From Lentisphaeria bacterium (GTDB lineage Bacteria > Verrucomicrobiota > Lentisphaeria > Victivallales > Victivallaceae): a DNA stretch of 64,000 bases. The notes beneath the pieces were generated by a model, which worked only from the letters and a program-made list of their open reading frames with translations, did no database searches and was not told where the DNA came from. Within the stretch, counting starts at the first letter, position 1; every line of letters begins with the position of its first letter. This document shows, in pieces, positions 10,403 through 20,639 of this stretch. The translations under genes were made by a program, and so were the position numbers. The stretch lies in assembly GCA_022009855.1 (NCBI GenBank), contig CP091727.1, positions 3,658,001 through 3,722,000 of the forward strand. The letters run 5' to 3'.

Positions 10403-11620
10403 TTACTGCAGCAATCGGCCGGTAAACGTGTGATAACCCGTGAACGGGAACGGTTCGGAATTGACAACCCAGGGGAAGTCGCGACCGTCGATCAGCCGGT
10501 TCTCCGCATAGGCACGTTGAATCGCTTCGTCGATGCCGTCAATCACCTGGTAACTGGTGCCGGCGGGGTGACGGCGGCATGGAAGCCACCCTCCGGAACC
10601 GGTCGAACCGGAATCGAGTCGAAGGCGGCGTTGCAGACGAGGGTATGGCACATGGCGATTTCCGGCGTGCAGATGAAAGCCGTGGGATCTTTGAGCCGCT
10701 TTTCCAGCGCATCGTAGATGTGAACACGCATGTCACTGCCCTGCGTGGAGGCGAATTCTTCGACCACTTCGCCGGAGTTGAGGCGAACCGTGGTCCGGCT
10801 GGTGGTGTACTCAATCGAGCCCTCTTCGCCGATGATGGCGGAATAGGGGGTGTCGTTCTTCACGCTGCAATGGGTTACATAAAAGAGAATGGTTTTCCCT
10901 TCCCGGGTGGTGATTTCAAGATCGGCGGTATCGCAGCTTTCAATCGGATTGGCCCGGTACATCGCGCCGCGGATGGTTTCCGGAGTGCCGGTGGTGTCGA
11001 AGCGGTCTCCGGAATAGAAGCAGAGCAAATTCAGATAGTGGGCGAGGGCGTTGGTGTAGGGACTGTCGAGAATCGGATTCTCCACCGTTCCGATTTTGCC
11101 CGCCCAGTTGTTGCGGTGGTAATAAACGACATCGCGGGGCCAGAGACCGTAGGATTTGAGGATTTTCACCCTGCCGATCCGTCCGGCGAGAAGCATCTCC
11201 TTGATTCGGCGGGTCTCCGGCTGATACATGGTCTGGTACCCGACCGCGACGAACTTTCCGGTGCGTCGCGCGGCCTCCCGCATCGTTTCCGCATCGGCCA
11301 CGGTCGGCGCGATCGGTTTTTCCACATAGACGTTGGCACCCGCCTCCAGTGCGGCGACGGTCATGGGCGTATGCAGCGCGATTCCGGTCGGAATAAAGCA
11401 GATGTCGATTTTTCCAGCCAGTTCCCGGAGCATCTCCCGGTAATCGGTGAAGAGGGGGACAGCCGATGCTGCGCAGCCAGGCGCATTTCTCAGGTTCTTC
11501 CGCCTGATTGATGACAGTGGCGCCGACCGGCCGGATACGGCCCGCGGCGTGCTCTCTTACGAAGTCCTGATAATGAACCGCTCCGAAGCCGGAGACGCCG
11601 ATGATTGCAGCATTGAACAT
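10403..11620 (-). CDS. Gfo/Idh/MocA family oxidoreductase (two frameshifts)
   Basis: About 405 residues. It starts MFNAAIIGVSGFGAVHYQDFV (Rossmann NAD(P)-binding glycine loop GVSGFG). The frame changes near 11440 and near 10560. ANVYVEKPIAPTVADAETM is the conserved EKP motif of the family. The C-terminal alpha/beta substrate domain follows (SPYTNALAHYLNLLCFYSG carries the catalytic-region residues). These enzymes oxidise or reduce sugars or inositols with NAD(P). The substrate is not readable from sequence. It stands alone between rubrerythrin and the cell-wall operon. Confidence 0.87.
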
Positions 11621-11696
11621 CTTTTTTTCGCCTGAATATTTGCCAGAGTTCCGTTGATAACCTGATTTGTTAAAATAGCATGGAAAGGGGTTCGTT

Positions 11697-13630
11697 TCAA
11701 GTGGAGAGGCGGTCACTCCGCCGGATTCGCTCTTTTTCCGGCGGCTCCGGTGCGGGCTGAAAATACCGGCTGAAGAACTCCGCCGCCAGAGGAGCACAGC
11801 TTTTTCCGCCGGAACGTCCTTCTTCAATCATGATGGCTGCGGCATAAGTTTTCCCATTGCGGGTGACGAAGCAGATGAACCAGGTGGTGAGGCGGCGGTC
11901 GCTGCGCGGACCGACTTCCGCGGAACCGGTTTTCCCGTAAAGGTCGAATCCGGGCAGAGCGGCTTCCCGGCCTGAGCCGTGTGGAGAATTGACGACGTTG
12001 TACATGCCCTGACGGACGGTTTCCAGATGCTCCGGAGTGGTTGCGAGCCGGCTGCGCCGGAGAGGTTTGCGTTCCCGCACCACATTGCCGTAGGGATCCA
12101 CCACCTGTCGGACGAGATGCGGCTGCCAGACGTCGCCGCCGTTGGCGAGGGCGGCGGTGAAGAGGGCCGCCTGCAGCGGCGTTACCGTGACCATTCCCTG
12201 GCCGATGGAGAGCAGCGCGGTATCGTAGGCGTTCCAGCCGGTGCGATAAAGGCGCCGTTTTGCGGCATCGGAGGGAAGGTGCCGCTTCCTTCCGGCAGTT
12301 CGACCCCGGTTTTTCGACCGATTCCAGCGGAGGCGAGCACGGTGGCGATCCGGCCGAGGCCGGTTTTGAGTCCGTGCGCGATCATGTAAGGATTGCAGGA
12401 TTTTTCCAGGGCCGAGATGAGGTTCACTTCGCCGTGGCCGCCGCTTCGCCAGGAGGCGCAGCGGATCGTGGCGTTCCCGACGGAGATACCGCCGTCGCAG
12501 AAAAGGGTGCTCTCCGGCTTGACGCCTGCGTTGAGCAGGGCGAGCGCGACCAGCGGTTTGAGGATGGAGCCCGGGGTGTAGACGCCCTGAAACGCCCGGT
12601 TGATGAGCGGCCGTTCCGGGTTGTTGAGCAGAGACTGGTAGTATTCCCGGCGGAGGATCGGAGTGAATTCTCCCAGATCGTAGGCCGGATTGCTCGCGGC
12701 GGCGAGAATGTCGCCGTTGGCCGCGTCGAGCAGAACGAATGCTCCCCGTTTGCCGACGAGCAGTGATTCTGCGATCTCCTGAGCACGGGAGTCGATGGTA
12801 AGGATCACGTTGTTGCCGTGAAGCGGTTCAATCTTTTCGATCAGGCTCTGGCGAATGTAACCGAGATGATCCACCTGAACCAGGGAGTAGCCCGGCAGGC
12901 CGAGCAGACCCAGCGGCGCCGCCGGCGAGCCGGGAACGGCCCGGGGATCGATCGCGCTGTCGGGCAGCCGGTCAAATTCCCGTTCGATGCCGTCGCGGCC
13001 GACCAGATCGGGCACGTAATAGAAGAAATCGCGCCGGTCGGCGGCATTCTCTCTGCTCTCCGGGCGGGTGGAACCGATGAGATGCGCTGCCAGTCTGCCG
13101 CAGGGATAGATCCGGGTTTCACCGGGTTCGATGTCGATGCCGCGGAATGCGCGGGCGCACTCCAGGGCACGCGCGGTTTCCCGCGGAGAGAGCTGCTTGA
13201 AGACGGTGATCGGCAGTCCGGGCCGGGTATTCAAATGGCGGTTTACGGTCTCCTCGGTGAGCGGATTTTTTCTGCCGATGGCGGCGGCGATCGCCTCCGC
13301 CGCGTCAAGCATGTAGCGGACCGATTTCGAACGGCGTCCGAGCCGCATCTCTTCCGGATAGAAAACCAGATTGTTTTCCGCGCGGTTGCACGCGAGCAGT
13401 CTGAGATCGGCGGAGAAGATCTTGCCGCGCCGGGCGGGAATGCGGATTCGCCGGATCGATTGGCTGGAAATCTTCTTTCGATGTTCGTCACCGGATTGAA
13501 TCTGGACCAGGTAGAGCTTGCCGGCCAGCAGCAGAAATCCGGCAAGAAAAAACAATCCGAGCAGCAGAACGCGGAGCTGGCCGGGGGCGAGAATGCCGGC
13601 CAGGAGCAGGGGGGCTTTTTCCTGTTTCAT
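11697..13630 (-). CDS. mrdA: Penicillin-binding protein 2, peptidoglycan transpeptidase (one frameshift)
   Basis: About 643 residues, the usual PBP2 length. One transmembrane anchor (RVLLLGLFFLAGFLLLAGKL) is followed by the PBP dimerisation domain (SIRRIRIPARRGKIFSADL) and a transpeptidase domain with all three motifs: Ser-x-x-Lys in TPGSILKP, Ser-Cys-Asn in EKSCNPYM, and KTG in YGKTGSAEV. The frame changes near 12225. The enzyme cross-links lateral-wall peptidoglycan with the MreBCD/RodA elongasome at the periplasmic face. Its ATG overlaps the stop of mreD (13627-13630), so they form one operon, mreC-mreD-mrdA. rodA and mreB are not in the window. Confidence 0.93.
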
Positions 13631-14205
13631 GAGTTCCTCCTGCGACCGGGATTGACCGTGTGTTCCTTGACGGTGCGCGGTCGGCTTCCCCAGCGGCGGC
13701 GCTCCAGCGGCGACTGGTTTTTACCGAGAAACCGGGGCAGGTCGAGCGCGCCGGAAAGCGCGTCGAAAAGAAAGACCACACAGGGAAGCAGAACCATTCC
13801 GGCCGCGCCGTGGAAAAGAAGTTCCCAGAGCAGTGTTCCGGAGGAAACGCCGCTTCCTCCCGCCCAGCGGATGAACAGCGCATCGCCGAGCGTGTTGATC
13901 ACGCCGATCGCCATGCCGGGCATCGCCGCATCCAGGAGATGGTCCATATGTTTGCGTCGCAGTCCCCAGCCTGCCGCCAGCGCCGCCGCCAGCAGAAACG
14001 GACTCAGAAGCAGCGGTCGGTGGAGGAGCAGATCGAGAACCAGCCCGGTCGCGGCGGCTCCGATCAGAGCGTTGCGGAACGAATCCGCGCAGGCGAAGTA
14101 GAAGAGTACATAAGCGGTCAGGCGGATGGAGAATCCCGCGTTGCCGGCGACAAGTTCCAGGAGCAGCGCGAAGGCCGTCATGGTGATTTCGAAGCCGGCT
14201 TTCAT
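13627..14205 (-). CDS. mreD: Rod shape-determining protein MreD-like
   Basis: 192 residues, intact, with five or six hydrophobic segments (for example FALLLELVAGNAGFSIRLTA, LLSPFLLAAALAAGWGL, GMVLLPCVVFLFDALSG) and a basic C-terminal tail. MreD sequences diverge strongly, so the call rests mainly on size, topology and position between mreC (overlap 14202-14205) and mrdA (overlap 13627-13630). It is an integral inner-membrane part of the elongation complex. Confidence 0.85.
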   Translation of the reverse strand: MKAGFEITMTAFALLLELVAGNAGFSIRLTAYVLFYFACADSFRNALIGAAATGLVLDLLLHRPLLLSPFLLAAALAAGWGLRRKHMDHLLDAAMPGMAIGVINTLGDALFIRWAGGSGVSSGTLLWELLFHGAAGMVLLPCVVFLFDALSGALDLPRFLGKNQSPLERRRWGSRPRTVKEHTVNPGRRRNS

Positions 14206-15063
14206 GGCGTCTCTTTGCTCCGTTTTGCCACGATGACGAAACGGATGCTGTCGAATTCGGCGGAGGGCCGGAGCAGTCCGGAGAGATACAGGGCGTTGGA
14301 GAAGCGGTTCGGCGCTTCGTCGACATAACTGAGTTCTCCCACTTTGATCCCGCCGGGAATATTCGTTTCAAATCCGGTGGTAAGCGCGGCTTCGTGAAGG
14401 GTGTAGCGGTACTGGGCGGGGAGATACCCGACGGGAATGCGGCCCGGCGCCGGATGGCGCTCTCCGGCGTTGGTTATGCCGGTTGCTCCGGTGGCCGGAA
14501 ACAGTACCGACAAACGCAGATTCGGACTGTAGAGCGTGATTACGTCGGCGGTATGTTCGCCGACCCGGTCGACGACGCCTGCCAGAAGGGGACGCCCTTC
14601 CGGAGTGACGGTGAGAACCGCCGCTCCCGCCGTGATGCCGTCACGGCTGCCGCGATTGATGGAGAACCGTTCGTTCCAGAGCAAAGGGTCGCGCAGGATG
14701 ATTTCGGCGGCGGAGTAACTCCAGCCGGCCGGGATCGGTAGGTCGAGCAGCCTGCGCAGCGAGGTGTTTTTCTCGGAAAAGCTCCCCGGATGCGGCGGCC
14801 TGAACCGCGAGCTGCCGGTTCGTTTCCTGCAGCTGTTCAAGCCGGGCGGCGAGCTGGGCCCGGCTGTAGAGCAGCAGCGACTGGTCGGAAACGGCATCCA
14901 CGCCGGAACGGAGCAGTTCGAGGTAAGGATAAAAAAAGTCGCCGAACAGCCGCCCGGCTCCGAGGCGGAGCGAGCGGTATCCGGCGAATCCCAGCAGGAG
15001 CACGATCGCAAGGGCGGCGATGAGGATAAGCCGCCGGTCGAACTTGTGTCCTGACGTTGCCAT
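14202..15063 (-). CDS. mreC: Rod shape-determining protein MreC (one frameshift)
   Basis: About 286 residues. ATG 15063 has an AGAGGTGA ribosome site. A short cytoplasmic tail, one transmembrane helix (LILIAALAIVLLLGFAGY), a coiled-coil stretch (LAARLEQLQETNRQLAVQAAA) and the MreC beta domain follow in order (AAEIILRDPLLWNERFSINRGSRDGI is the conserved core). The frame changes near 14770. Periplasmic scaffold that links MreB filaments to PBP2. Confidence 0.92.
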
Positions 15064-15102
15064 CGGTTTGCGTCACCTCTTTCCCGTCGTTGTGACGGCG
15101 TT

Positions 15103-16132
15103 TCAGCAGGAGAGTTTCCGCTTGATTTCGATGAGTTCGCGATCCGCGTCGCGGAGCAGTTCATCGAGAAGTTCGCGGATGGTGATGACCTTGTCGACCA
15201 GACCGACCGACTGCCCTGCCATCAGCGAACCCATCTCCACATCCCCTTCGACGGCGGCACGGCGCAGGGCGCCGATCCAGAACTTTTCGACCTCTTCCTG
15301 GGCCTGCTGGCGATGGATGGTTCCCGCCTCCAGTTCCCGGAGCAGTCGGAGCTGGAGCGCTCCGGAATTCAGCGGTTCCGCGGTTGCGCAGCGCCCGCAC
15401 CGCGACCACCGGCAGCTTGGAGTCATACTGCGGTGTGGAGACCGCGTCGCGTGCGTTGGCATGAATGAACGCCTCCTTGAAGGCGGGGTGGACGTTGGAT
15501 TCTTCGGTCATGACGAACCGGGTGCCGAGCTGGACGCCCGCAGCGCCCATGAGCAGCATATGGGCCATCATCTTGCCGGTACCGATGCCGCCGGCGACGA
15601 AGATCGGAATCTGGTCGCAGAAACGGTAGAGCACCTGCTGAACCAGGACGGTGGTGGAGACGTGGCCGATGTGGCCGCCGGCTTCGCTGCCTTCAAGAAT
15701 GATCGCATCCGCACCGAAACGGATCATCCGTTCCGCAATCGAGATGGTCGAGGCGAAGCAGAGCACTTTGCCCCGGTCGCCTTGGCCGCCGCGATCTCTT
15801 TTTCGCGGGGGAAGCTGCCGGCGAAGACGATGTAGGGAACCTTCACCTCCGCGAGCATTTCCAAGTGGGAATGATAGGCCGGGGCGATAGTGATCAGGTT
15901 GACTGCGAACGGCTTATCGGTGCGCTCCTTCATTTCTGCGATCTGAGCGCGGAGCACTTCGGAGGGGGGCGTTGCCGCCGGCGAGGCAGCCGAACGCTCC
16001 GGCGTTGGCAACCGCGGAGACCAGTTTCGGTTCGGAAACCCAGGTCATCGCACCGCAGATGATCGGATATTTGACGCCGAGAAATTCGCTGCCGCGTTTC
16101 AGCAGCGGCCGGACATTTGCATACTCTTCCAT
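15103..16132 (-). CDS. NPD/FabK-like flavoprotein: enoyl-ACP reductase II or nitronate monooxygenase (three frameshifts)
   Basis: About 342 residues of an FMN-binding TIM barrel. It starts MEEYANVRPLLKRGSEF and the next block is LGVKYPIICGAMTWVSEPKLVSAVANAGAFG, the signature of the 2-nitropropane-dioxygenase/FabK family. The frame changes near 15965, 15770 and 15390. ADAIILEGSEAGGHIG and PIFVAGGIGTGKMMAHMLLMGAAGVQLGTRF are the phosphate/FMN-binding segments. FabK (fatty acid synthesis) and nitronate monooxygenase cannot be separated by eye. The start at 16132 is the first in-frame ATG upstream of conserved sequence; its ribosome site is weak. It lies 39 bp before mreC on the same strand. Confidence 0.82.
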
Positions 16133-16276
16133 AACTGACAGACTCTGTAAATTTTGGTTGTTTTCCTCTTTTCCCTTGATCCGTTCCCCGGACTCTCCTG
16201 CCGACGGGAAGTCAATCGGCAATCCATAATATAACACCCGGCCGAAGAAATTGCAATGAAGTTCTTTTGGACTCTC

Positions 16277-17627
16277 CTATTCGTCAAGATACCGCTGTTC
16301 GACCCGTTCGAGCAGTCGGCCTGCCTTTTCTGAGAGATACGACGGCGTTGCGCGGAGCGCTTCCACCCGGTCGGTGTAACGTTCCGCGGGCGTCGCCGCC
16401 TGCCGGGCATAGTCGTCGAGTTTCTCCTCCAGACGGGCACGGCGGGGGAAAATAGCGTTTCACTTCGGAGAGAGCATTCCGGAAGCGTCCGGCCGCGGCG
16501 GGACCGGCCGGATCCTCCGGCTTGAGCGGCAGCAGCTGGAGCGCTTCGATCAACTCCCCGATAACGGGAGACGACTTCCGGAGAATTTCCCGGCGCAAGA
16601 CGGTGGATTTCGTTGATTTTTCCGTTGCGCAAATCGAGAGCATCCGGTCTTCCGGCGATCCGTTCGGGGAGGGTGTCGAGCGGAACTGTTTCGGTTTTTC
16701 CAGTGGCGTTTCCGTCGGCGTCCAGGAGCGGCAGCACCAGCCGGTCGATTTTTTCGAAACTCCGCCTCCGCGATTTCCGGCGGCCGCGGTGCGAAGAGGT
16801 GCCAGACGGTGCGACGGGCGCACTGCTCGAGAAAACGCTGGATGTCAACCGGTTCTTTGCTGTCGGCGGAACCGGATTTCGCGGCCGCGTTCCGCAGTAC
16901 CCGGTCGATCGTGGAGGCGCGGACATGTTCCGCGGTATGCGCCGGGTCGGCGGAAAGCACTGCGTAGTCGAACAGGGCATTATCCGTCGGCGAGGTGAGG
17001 CCGTAGAGGATTTCCAGCAGGAGCCGGGAAAATTCCCGATACCATTTCAGCTCTCCCGGTGCGAACCGGAGGGGATCCAGGCCGCCGGTCATATAGCGGA
17101 AATCCGGCAGGGAAAGTCCCGCCGCCAGCAGCGCCCGGGTGATCGGATACTGGCGGTTGCTGCGCAGCAGCCGTTCCGGCCCCAGCTGCTCTTCCATTTC
17201 CGCCCGGATTCCGGCGGCGATCCAGATCGGCAGATAGGCCGGATTCTGCGGCGCGGGACCGCCGCGCTTGGCAAGCAGCAGCACTCCCTGCAAGCCGCCG
17301 CCAGAGCTCCAGGTCGTCCCGCCAGCCGGGAACGGCGGGGTTGAACTCCAGAAACCAGTTGTTGCGGCGGGTGCGGAAGAGCACCCCGCCGGGAGGCGCT
17401 TCCGGCGAGGCGGTGATGCGGCACCGGATCGGCGAGCGCCGGGAGTTCACCCGGAACACCGTGCACAGCTGCCGGTCGAACGCCTTGAGCAGTTCCGCGG
17501 TTTCCGCCGCATCGTCGCCGCTTACGGCAAGTTCGACGCCGTCGGAAGTGACGACTCCGGCCGCGTGAAGGGTGCAGGCTGCGAACAGCAGCGCCGCCGC
17601 TGTTTTCAAGATATCCGAAATAAACAT
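16277..17627 (-). CDS. Exported protein of unknown function (about four frameshifts)
   Basis: About 449 residues after joining frames (changes near 17285, 16760, 16550 and 16440); the end reads RVEQRYLDE then TAG at 16277. MFISDILKTAAALLFAACTLHAA is a signal peptide. The mature part starts VVTSDGVELAVSGDDAAETAE and has a block (LPIWIAAGIRAEMEEQLGPERL) reminiscent of the loop found in peptidase-MA-like exported proteins, but I see no HExxH zinc motif. The C-terminal third looks helical and coiled. I do not recognise the family. It is divergent from thiD with 60-78 bp between starts. Confidence 0.6.
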
Positions 17628-17652
17628 CGAACCGGGATTTGTTTTTTTCTGT

Positions 17653-17681
17653 TTGGCGATGTAGTTTATTGAAAATATAAT
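17653..17681 (+). promoter_or_regulatory. Promoter of thiD
   Basis: TTGGCG (17653-17658) and TATAAT (17676-17681) with a 17-bp spacer. The predicted start point at about 17688 falls on the upstream candidate ATG, which supports the second ATG at 17706 as the real start of translation. Confidence 0.6.
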
Positions 17682-17705
17682 CCTGAAATGCGGCAAAGAC
17701 AAATC

Positions 17706-18569
17706 ATGAGCAGAAATAACCGGGAAATTGAATTGTATCCGACTGCGCTCACCATCGCCGGGAGCGATTCCGGCGGCGGGGCGGGCATCGAAGCTGATCT
17801 GCGAACGTTCAACGCGTTCGGCGTCTACGGATGCGTGGCGCTCACTGCGGTCACCTCGCAGAATCCGCTCGAAGTGCGGCGGGTGGATCCCGTTCCAGCA
17901 GCGGGAGTCCGCTGTCAGATCGAAACGGTGATGGACCGGATACCGGTTCGTTTCGCCAAAAGCGGCATGCTCTGCGACGCAGCGATCGTCGACGTGGTTG
18001 CGGAGGTGGTGGAGGCGCGCGGGCTCCGGCTGGTTTGCGATCCGGTGATGGTTTCCACTTCCGGAGTGAAGCTGCTGGCGGACGATGCGGTCGAACGGAT
18101 GCGGAACCGGCTCATTCCGGCCGCCGACTGGGTGACCCCGAACATTCCGGAGGCGGAGCTTCTGCTCGGCCGTCGCCTTGCCGGAGCGGATGACTACCGC
18201 GACGCGGCGCTCGAGTGTTACGAACGCTGGGGTGTTTCGGTGCTGCTGAAGACCGGCCACGCTCGCGGCGGCGGAAAATCCGCGGTCGATTTTGTCTGCC
18301 GGGATGGGGAGGTCTACCAACTCAGCTCTCCTCGGATTCCCGATGCGGCGGCGGCTTCGCACGGCACCGGATGCACACTGAGTGCGGCGCTCGCCGCCGC
18401 CTTTGCCCTGGAGCTGCCGTGGGAGCAGGCGCTGTGTGAAGCGAAAGGGTTCGTTCTCGGCTCTCTGCGCGAGGCGGTGTGGATTGCTCCGGAGATTCCG
18501 GCGATGTATCCGCCGGTGGAGGACAGCGTGGGGCAGGTGCGGCTGGAACCGGCGACGGAGGTGCACTGA
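17706..18569 (+). CDS. thiD: Hydroxymethylpyrimidine/phosphomethylpyrimidine kinase
   Basis: 287 residues, intact. It phosphorylates HMP and HMP-phosphate to HMP-pyrophosphate for thiamine synthesis, in the cytosol. ALTIAGSDSGGGAGIEADLRTF is the N-terminal HMP-binding signature; FAKSGMLCD and CDPVMVSTSG follow; ASHGTGCTLSAALAAAFA is the ribokinase-fold anion hole with the catalytic base Asp/His region. Start 17706 (MSRNNREI) is preferred over 17688 because of the promoter position. No other thi genes are nearby. The amidase gene starts within 3 bp of its stop. Confidence 0.94.
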   Translation: MSRNNREIELYPTALTIAGSDSGGGAGIEADLRTFNAFGVYGCVALTAVTSQNPLEVRRVDPVPAAGVRCQIETVMDRIPVRFAKSGMLCDAAIVDVVAEVVEARGLRLVCDPVMVSTSGVKLLADDAVERMRNRLIPAADWVTPNIPEAELLLGRRLAGADDYRDAALECYERWGVSVLLKTGHARGGGKSAVDFVCRDGEVYQLSSPRIPDAAAASHGTGCTLSAALAAAFALELPWEQALCEAKGFVLGSLREAVWIAPEIPAMYPPVEDSVGQVRLEPATEVH

Positions 18570-18570
18570 G

Positions 18571-19527
18571 GTGTTTTTTTCGAGTTTTGGCAATCCTTCT
18601 GCTTGCGGCCGGACTGGCTGCGGAGAGCGGGGCGGCGAGCGTTCGGACCGTCACTGCCGCCGGTCGCAGCTACGCCAATTTGTACGATGTGTCGATGCGC
18701 CATAACATGCGTTTTGCACGGACGAAGACTGCGCGGGTTCTCTCCAGTCGTACCGACCGGATGACCATCTATCAGGAGAAACGGTACATGTTTCTCAACG
18801 GGGTGCGCATTTCGCAGTGTTTCAGTCCGATTTTGCGTGCCGGAACGCTCTATGTAAGCTCCCTGGATCTGAACAAGACAATCGATCCGCTGCTCGGCTC
18901 CCGGAAGGGATTCCGGCATTCGATCCGTACAATCATGCTCGACATCGGGCATGGCGGAAAAGACCGGGGGGCGGCAGGGCGGAGTTCGCTGGAGAAGGAC
19001 ATTACGCTCCGGCTGGGCAGGCGTCTGGCGGCGGTGCTCCGCGCCTGCGGCTACCGGGTGATCCTGACCAGAAACTCCGACATCTATCTGGATCTGGACA
19101 AGCGCAGCGCCCTTCAGCGGAAATATGGAGCGGATCTCTTCCTTTCGCTGCACATCAACTCCGCCGCGGACCGTTCGGTGAGCGGCATCGAGACGTTCTG
19201 CCTCACGCCCCCGGAGCTCCCTCCAGCAATGGCGGGAAGGCGATCTGGACGAAATACAACGGCAACGCTTTCGATCCCAACAACATTGTTCTGGCCTACA
19301 ATGTCCAGCGTTCACTGCTGGCGCGGACCGGTGCGACCGACCGCGGAGTCAAGCGGGCGCGCTTTGCCGTGCTGCGCGACATCCGCTGCCCGGGGGTGCT
19401 GATCGAGGTGGGATTCCTGTCGAACCTGCAGGAGGAACGGAATCTGAACAGCGCCTCCTACATTGAAAAACTTGCACGCGGTATCGCCGACGGAGTCATC
19501 AAATATCATCATTCACTGGCACAGTGA
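18571..19527 (+). CDS. N-acetylmuramoyl-L-alanine amidase, Amidase_3 type (frameshift)
   Basis: About 318 residues. It begins with a signal-peptide-like stretch (FFRVLAILLLAAGLAAESGAAS). The probable GTG start at 18571 is out of frame by the T7 run right after it, so one T is likely extra. The catalytic domain has all zinc-enzyme landmarks: TIMLDIGHGGKDRGA (His), SSLEKDITLRL (Glu), FLSLHINSAA (His) and GVLIEVGFLSNLQE (catalytic Glu). The frame changes again near 19225. It cleaves the bond between MurNAc and the peptide stem during daughter-cell separation or recycling. Downstream it overlaps the candidate GTG of the LacI gene. Confidence 0.9.
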
Positions 19528-19553
19528 ACAACGGTCGGGAGGACGAGGCGGGG

Positions 19554-20536
19554 ATGAGTCGGGCGAAGGCGCAGGTGGGAATCCGGGAGGTCGCGCGGGA
19601 AAGCGGCGTCTCTCCTGCCACCGTGTCGCGGGTGTTGCGCGGGCATCCCGGCGTTCGCGAGCCGGTGCGGCTCAAAGTGCTTCAGGCGGCGGAAATGCTG
19701 CAATACCATCCTGATCTGTCGGAGGAGGGCGGCGCGATAGCCGTGATCCTGCCGGAACTTGCCGGCAGTTCGGCGCTGGGCAACTACCACGATCAGCTTC
19801 TTCCTCCGTTGCTTGCGGAAATTCACCGGCGCGGGTTTCAGGCGGTGCTGGTGCCGCTGAACGATCTGAGTCTGCTCCGCCGCGCCTTTCCCGTCGGAGC
19901 GATTGCCTGCGCCGCCAGCGGCGAAATCGCCCGCAACTGGGACAATCGTTTTGCGATTCCGCTGGTGGTGATCAACAATCTTGGCGGCCGTCTCCGGAAC
20001 GCGTTCTGCGTCTCCTCTGACGAGGAGCAGGGAATGCGTCTTGCGGTGGCGCATCTCGTCCGGAAGGGGCACCGCCGAATCGGACTCCTGATCGACGGCT
20101 CACCGGAGCGGACGATTTCAAACAACGGCGGCGGGCCGGATTCCTTCAGGCGCTCCGGGAATTTCGCTGCGAGACGGCTCCGGGGCTGATCCAGAACGGA
20201 GTTTCCGAGGCATGGCTGGAGGAGATCGGCCGGATCATCCGGGCCGGCGCGACCGCGTTGATCTGCTGTGGGGAATCGAGCGGGTACCGGGTTGATTTTG
20301 CTTTGAATCTCTATCGGAAACGGGTTCCGGAAGAGCTCTCCGTAATCTCCTTTGAAAACGGCTGTTCCCGATTCTGTACGCCGCCCCATACGACGCTGAG
20401 TCAGGATTTCCGCCGGATCGCGTTCGAATCCCTTGAACTGCTCGAGCTCGTGATCCGCGATCCGGCGCAGGGCAATTCGCGACAGGTCCCTTACACGCTG
20501 ATCGAACGGGAATCCGTTGCAAGCCGGGAGAGTTGA
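19554..20536 (+). CDS. LacI family transcriptional regulator (one frameshift)
   Basis: About 327 residues. The HTH is VGIREVARESGVSPATVSRVLRGHPGVREPVRLKVLQAAEMLQY. The ligand domain runs from AIAVILPELAGSS through GMRLAVAHLVRKGHRRIGLLIDG and, after a frame change near 20120, ATALICCGESSGYRV to FRRIAFESLELLELVI. ATG 19554 has GGAGG upstream at 11 nt. A GTG at 19524 overlapping the amidase stop is the alternative start. It is followed by a separately promoted Fe-alcohol dehydrogenase; target genes are unknown. Confidence 0.88.
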
Positions 20537-20556
20537 GAATTCCGGCACCCCGGAGC

Positions 20557-20585
20557 TTGAAAAAATCCCGGTTTTGTGGTATGGT
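20557..20585 (+). promoter_or_regulatory. Promoter of the iron alcohol dehydrogenase gene
   Basis: TTGAAA (20557-20562), 17-bp spacer, TATGGT (20580-20585). It sits in the short gap after the LacI stop and is followed by GAGGAGG, 8 bp before the ATG at 20640. Confidence 0.65.
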
Positions 20586-20639
20586 AGAACCAATGGCCCG
20601 ACAGGGGTCTCTTCCAATCTGAATGAGGAGGGTTTTATC

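Noticed and set aside
16980..18593. A 537-aa minus frame crossing thiD
   Set aside because: The thiD part is antisense to an intact kinase gene. Only its last part, from the ATG at 17627, is real (the exported protein).
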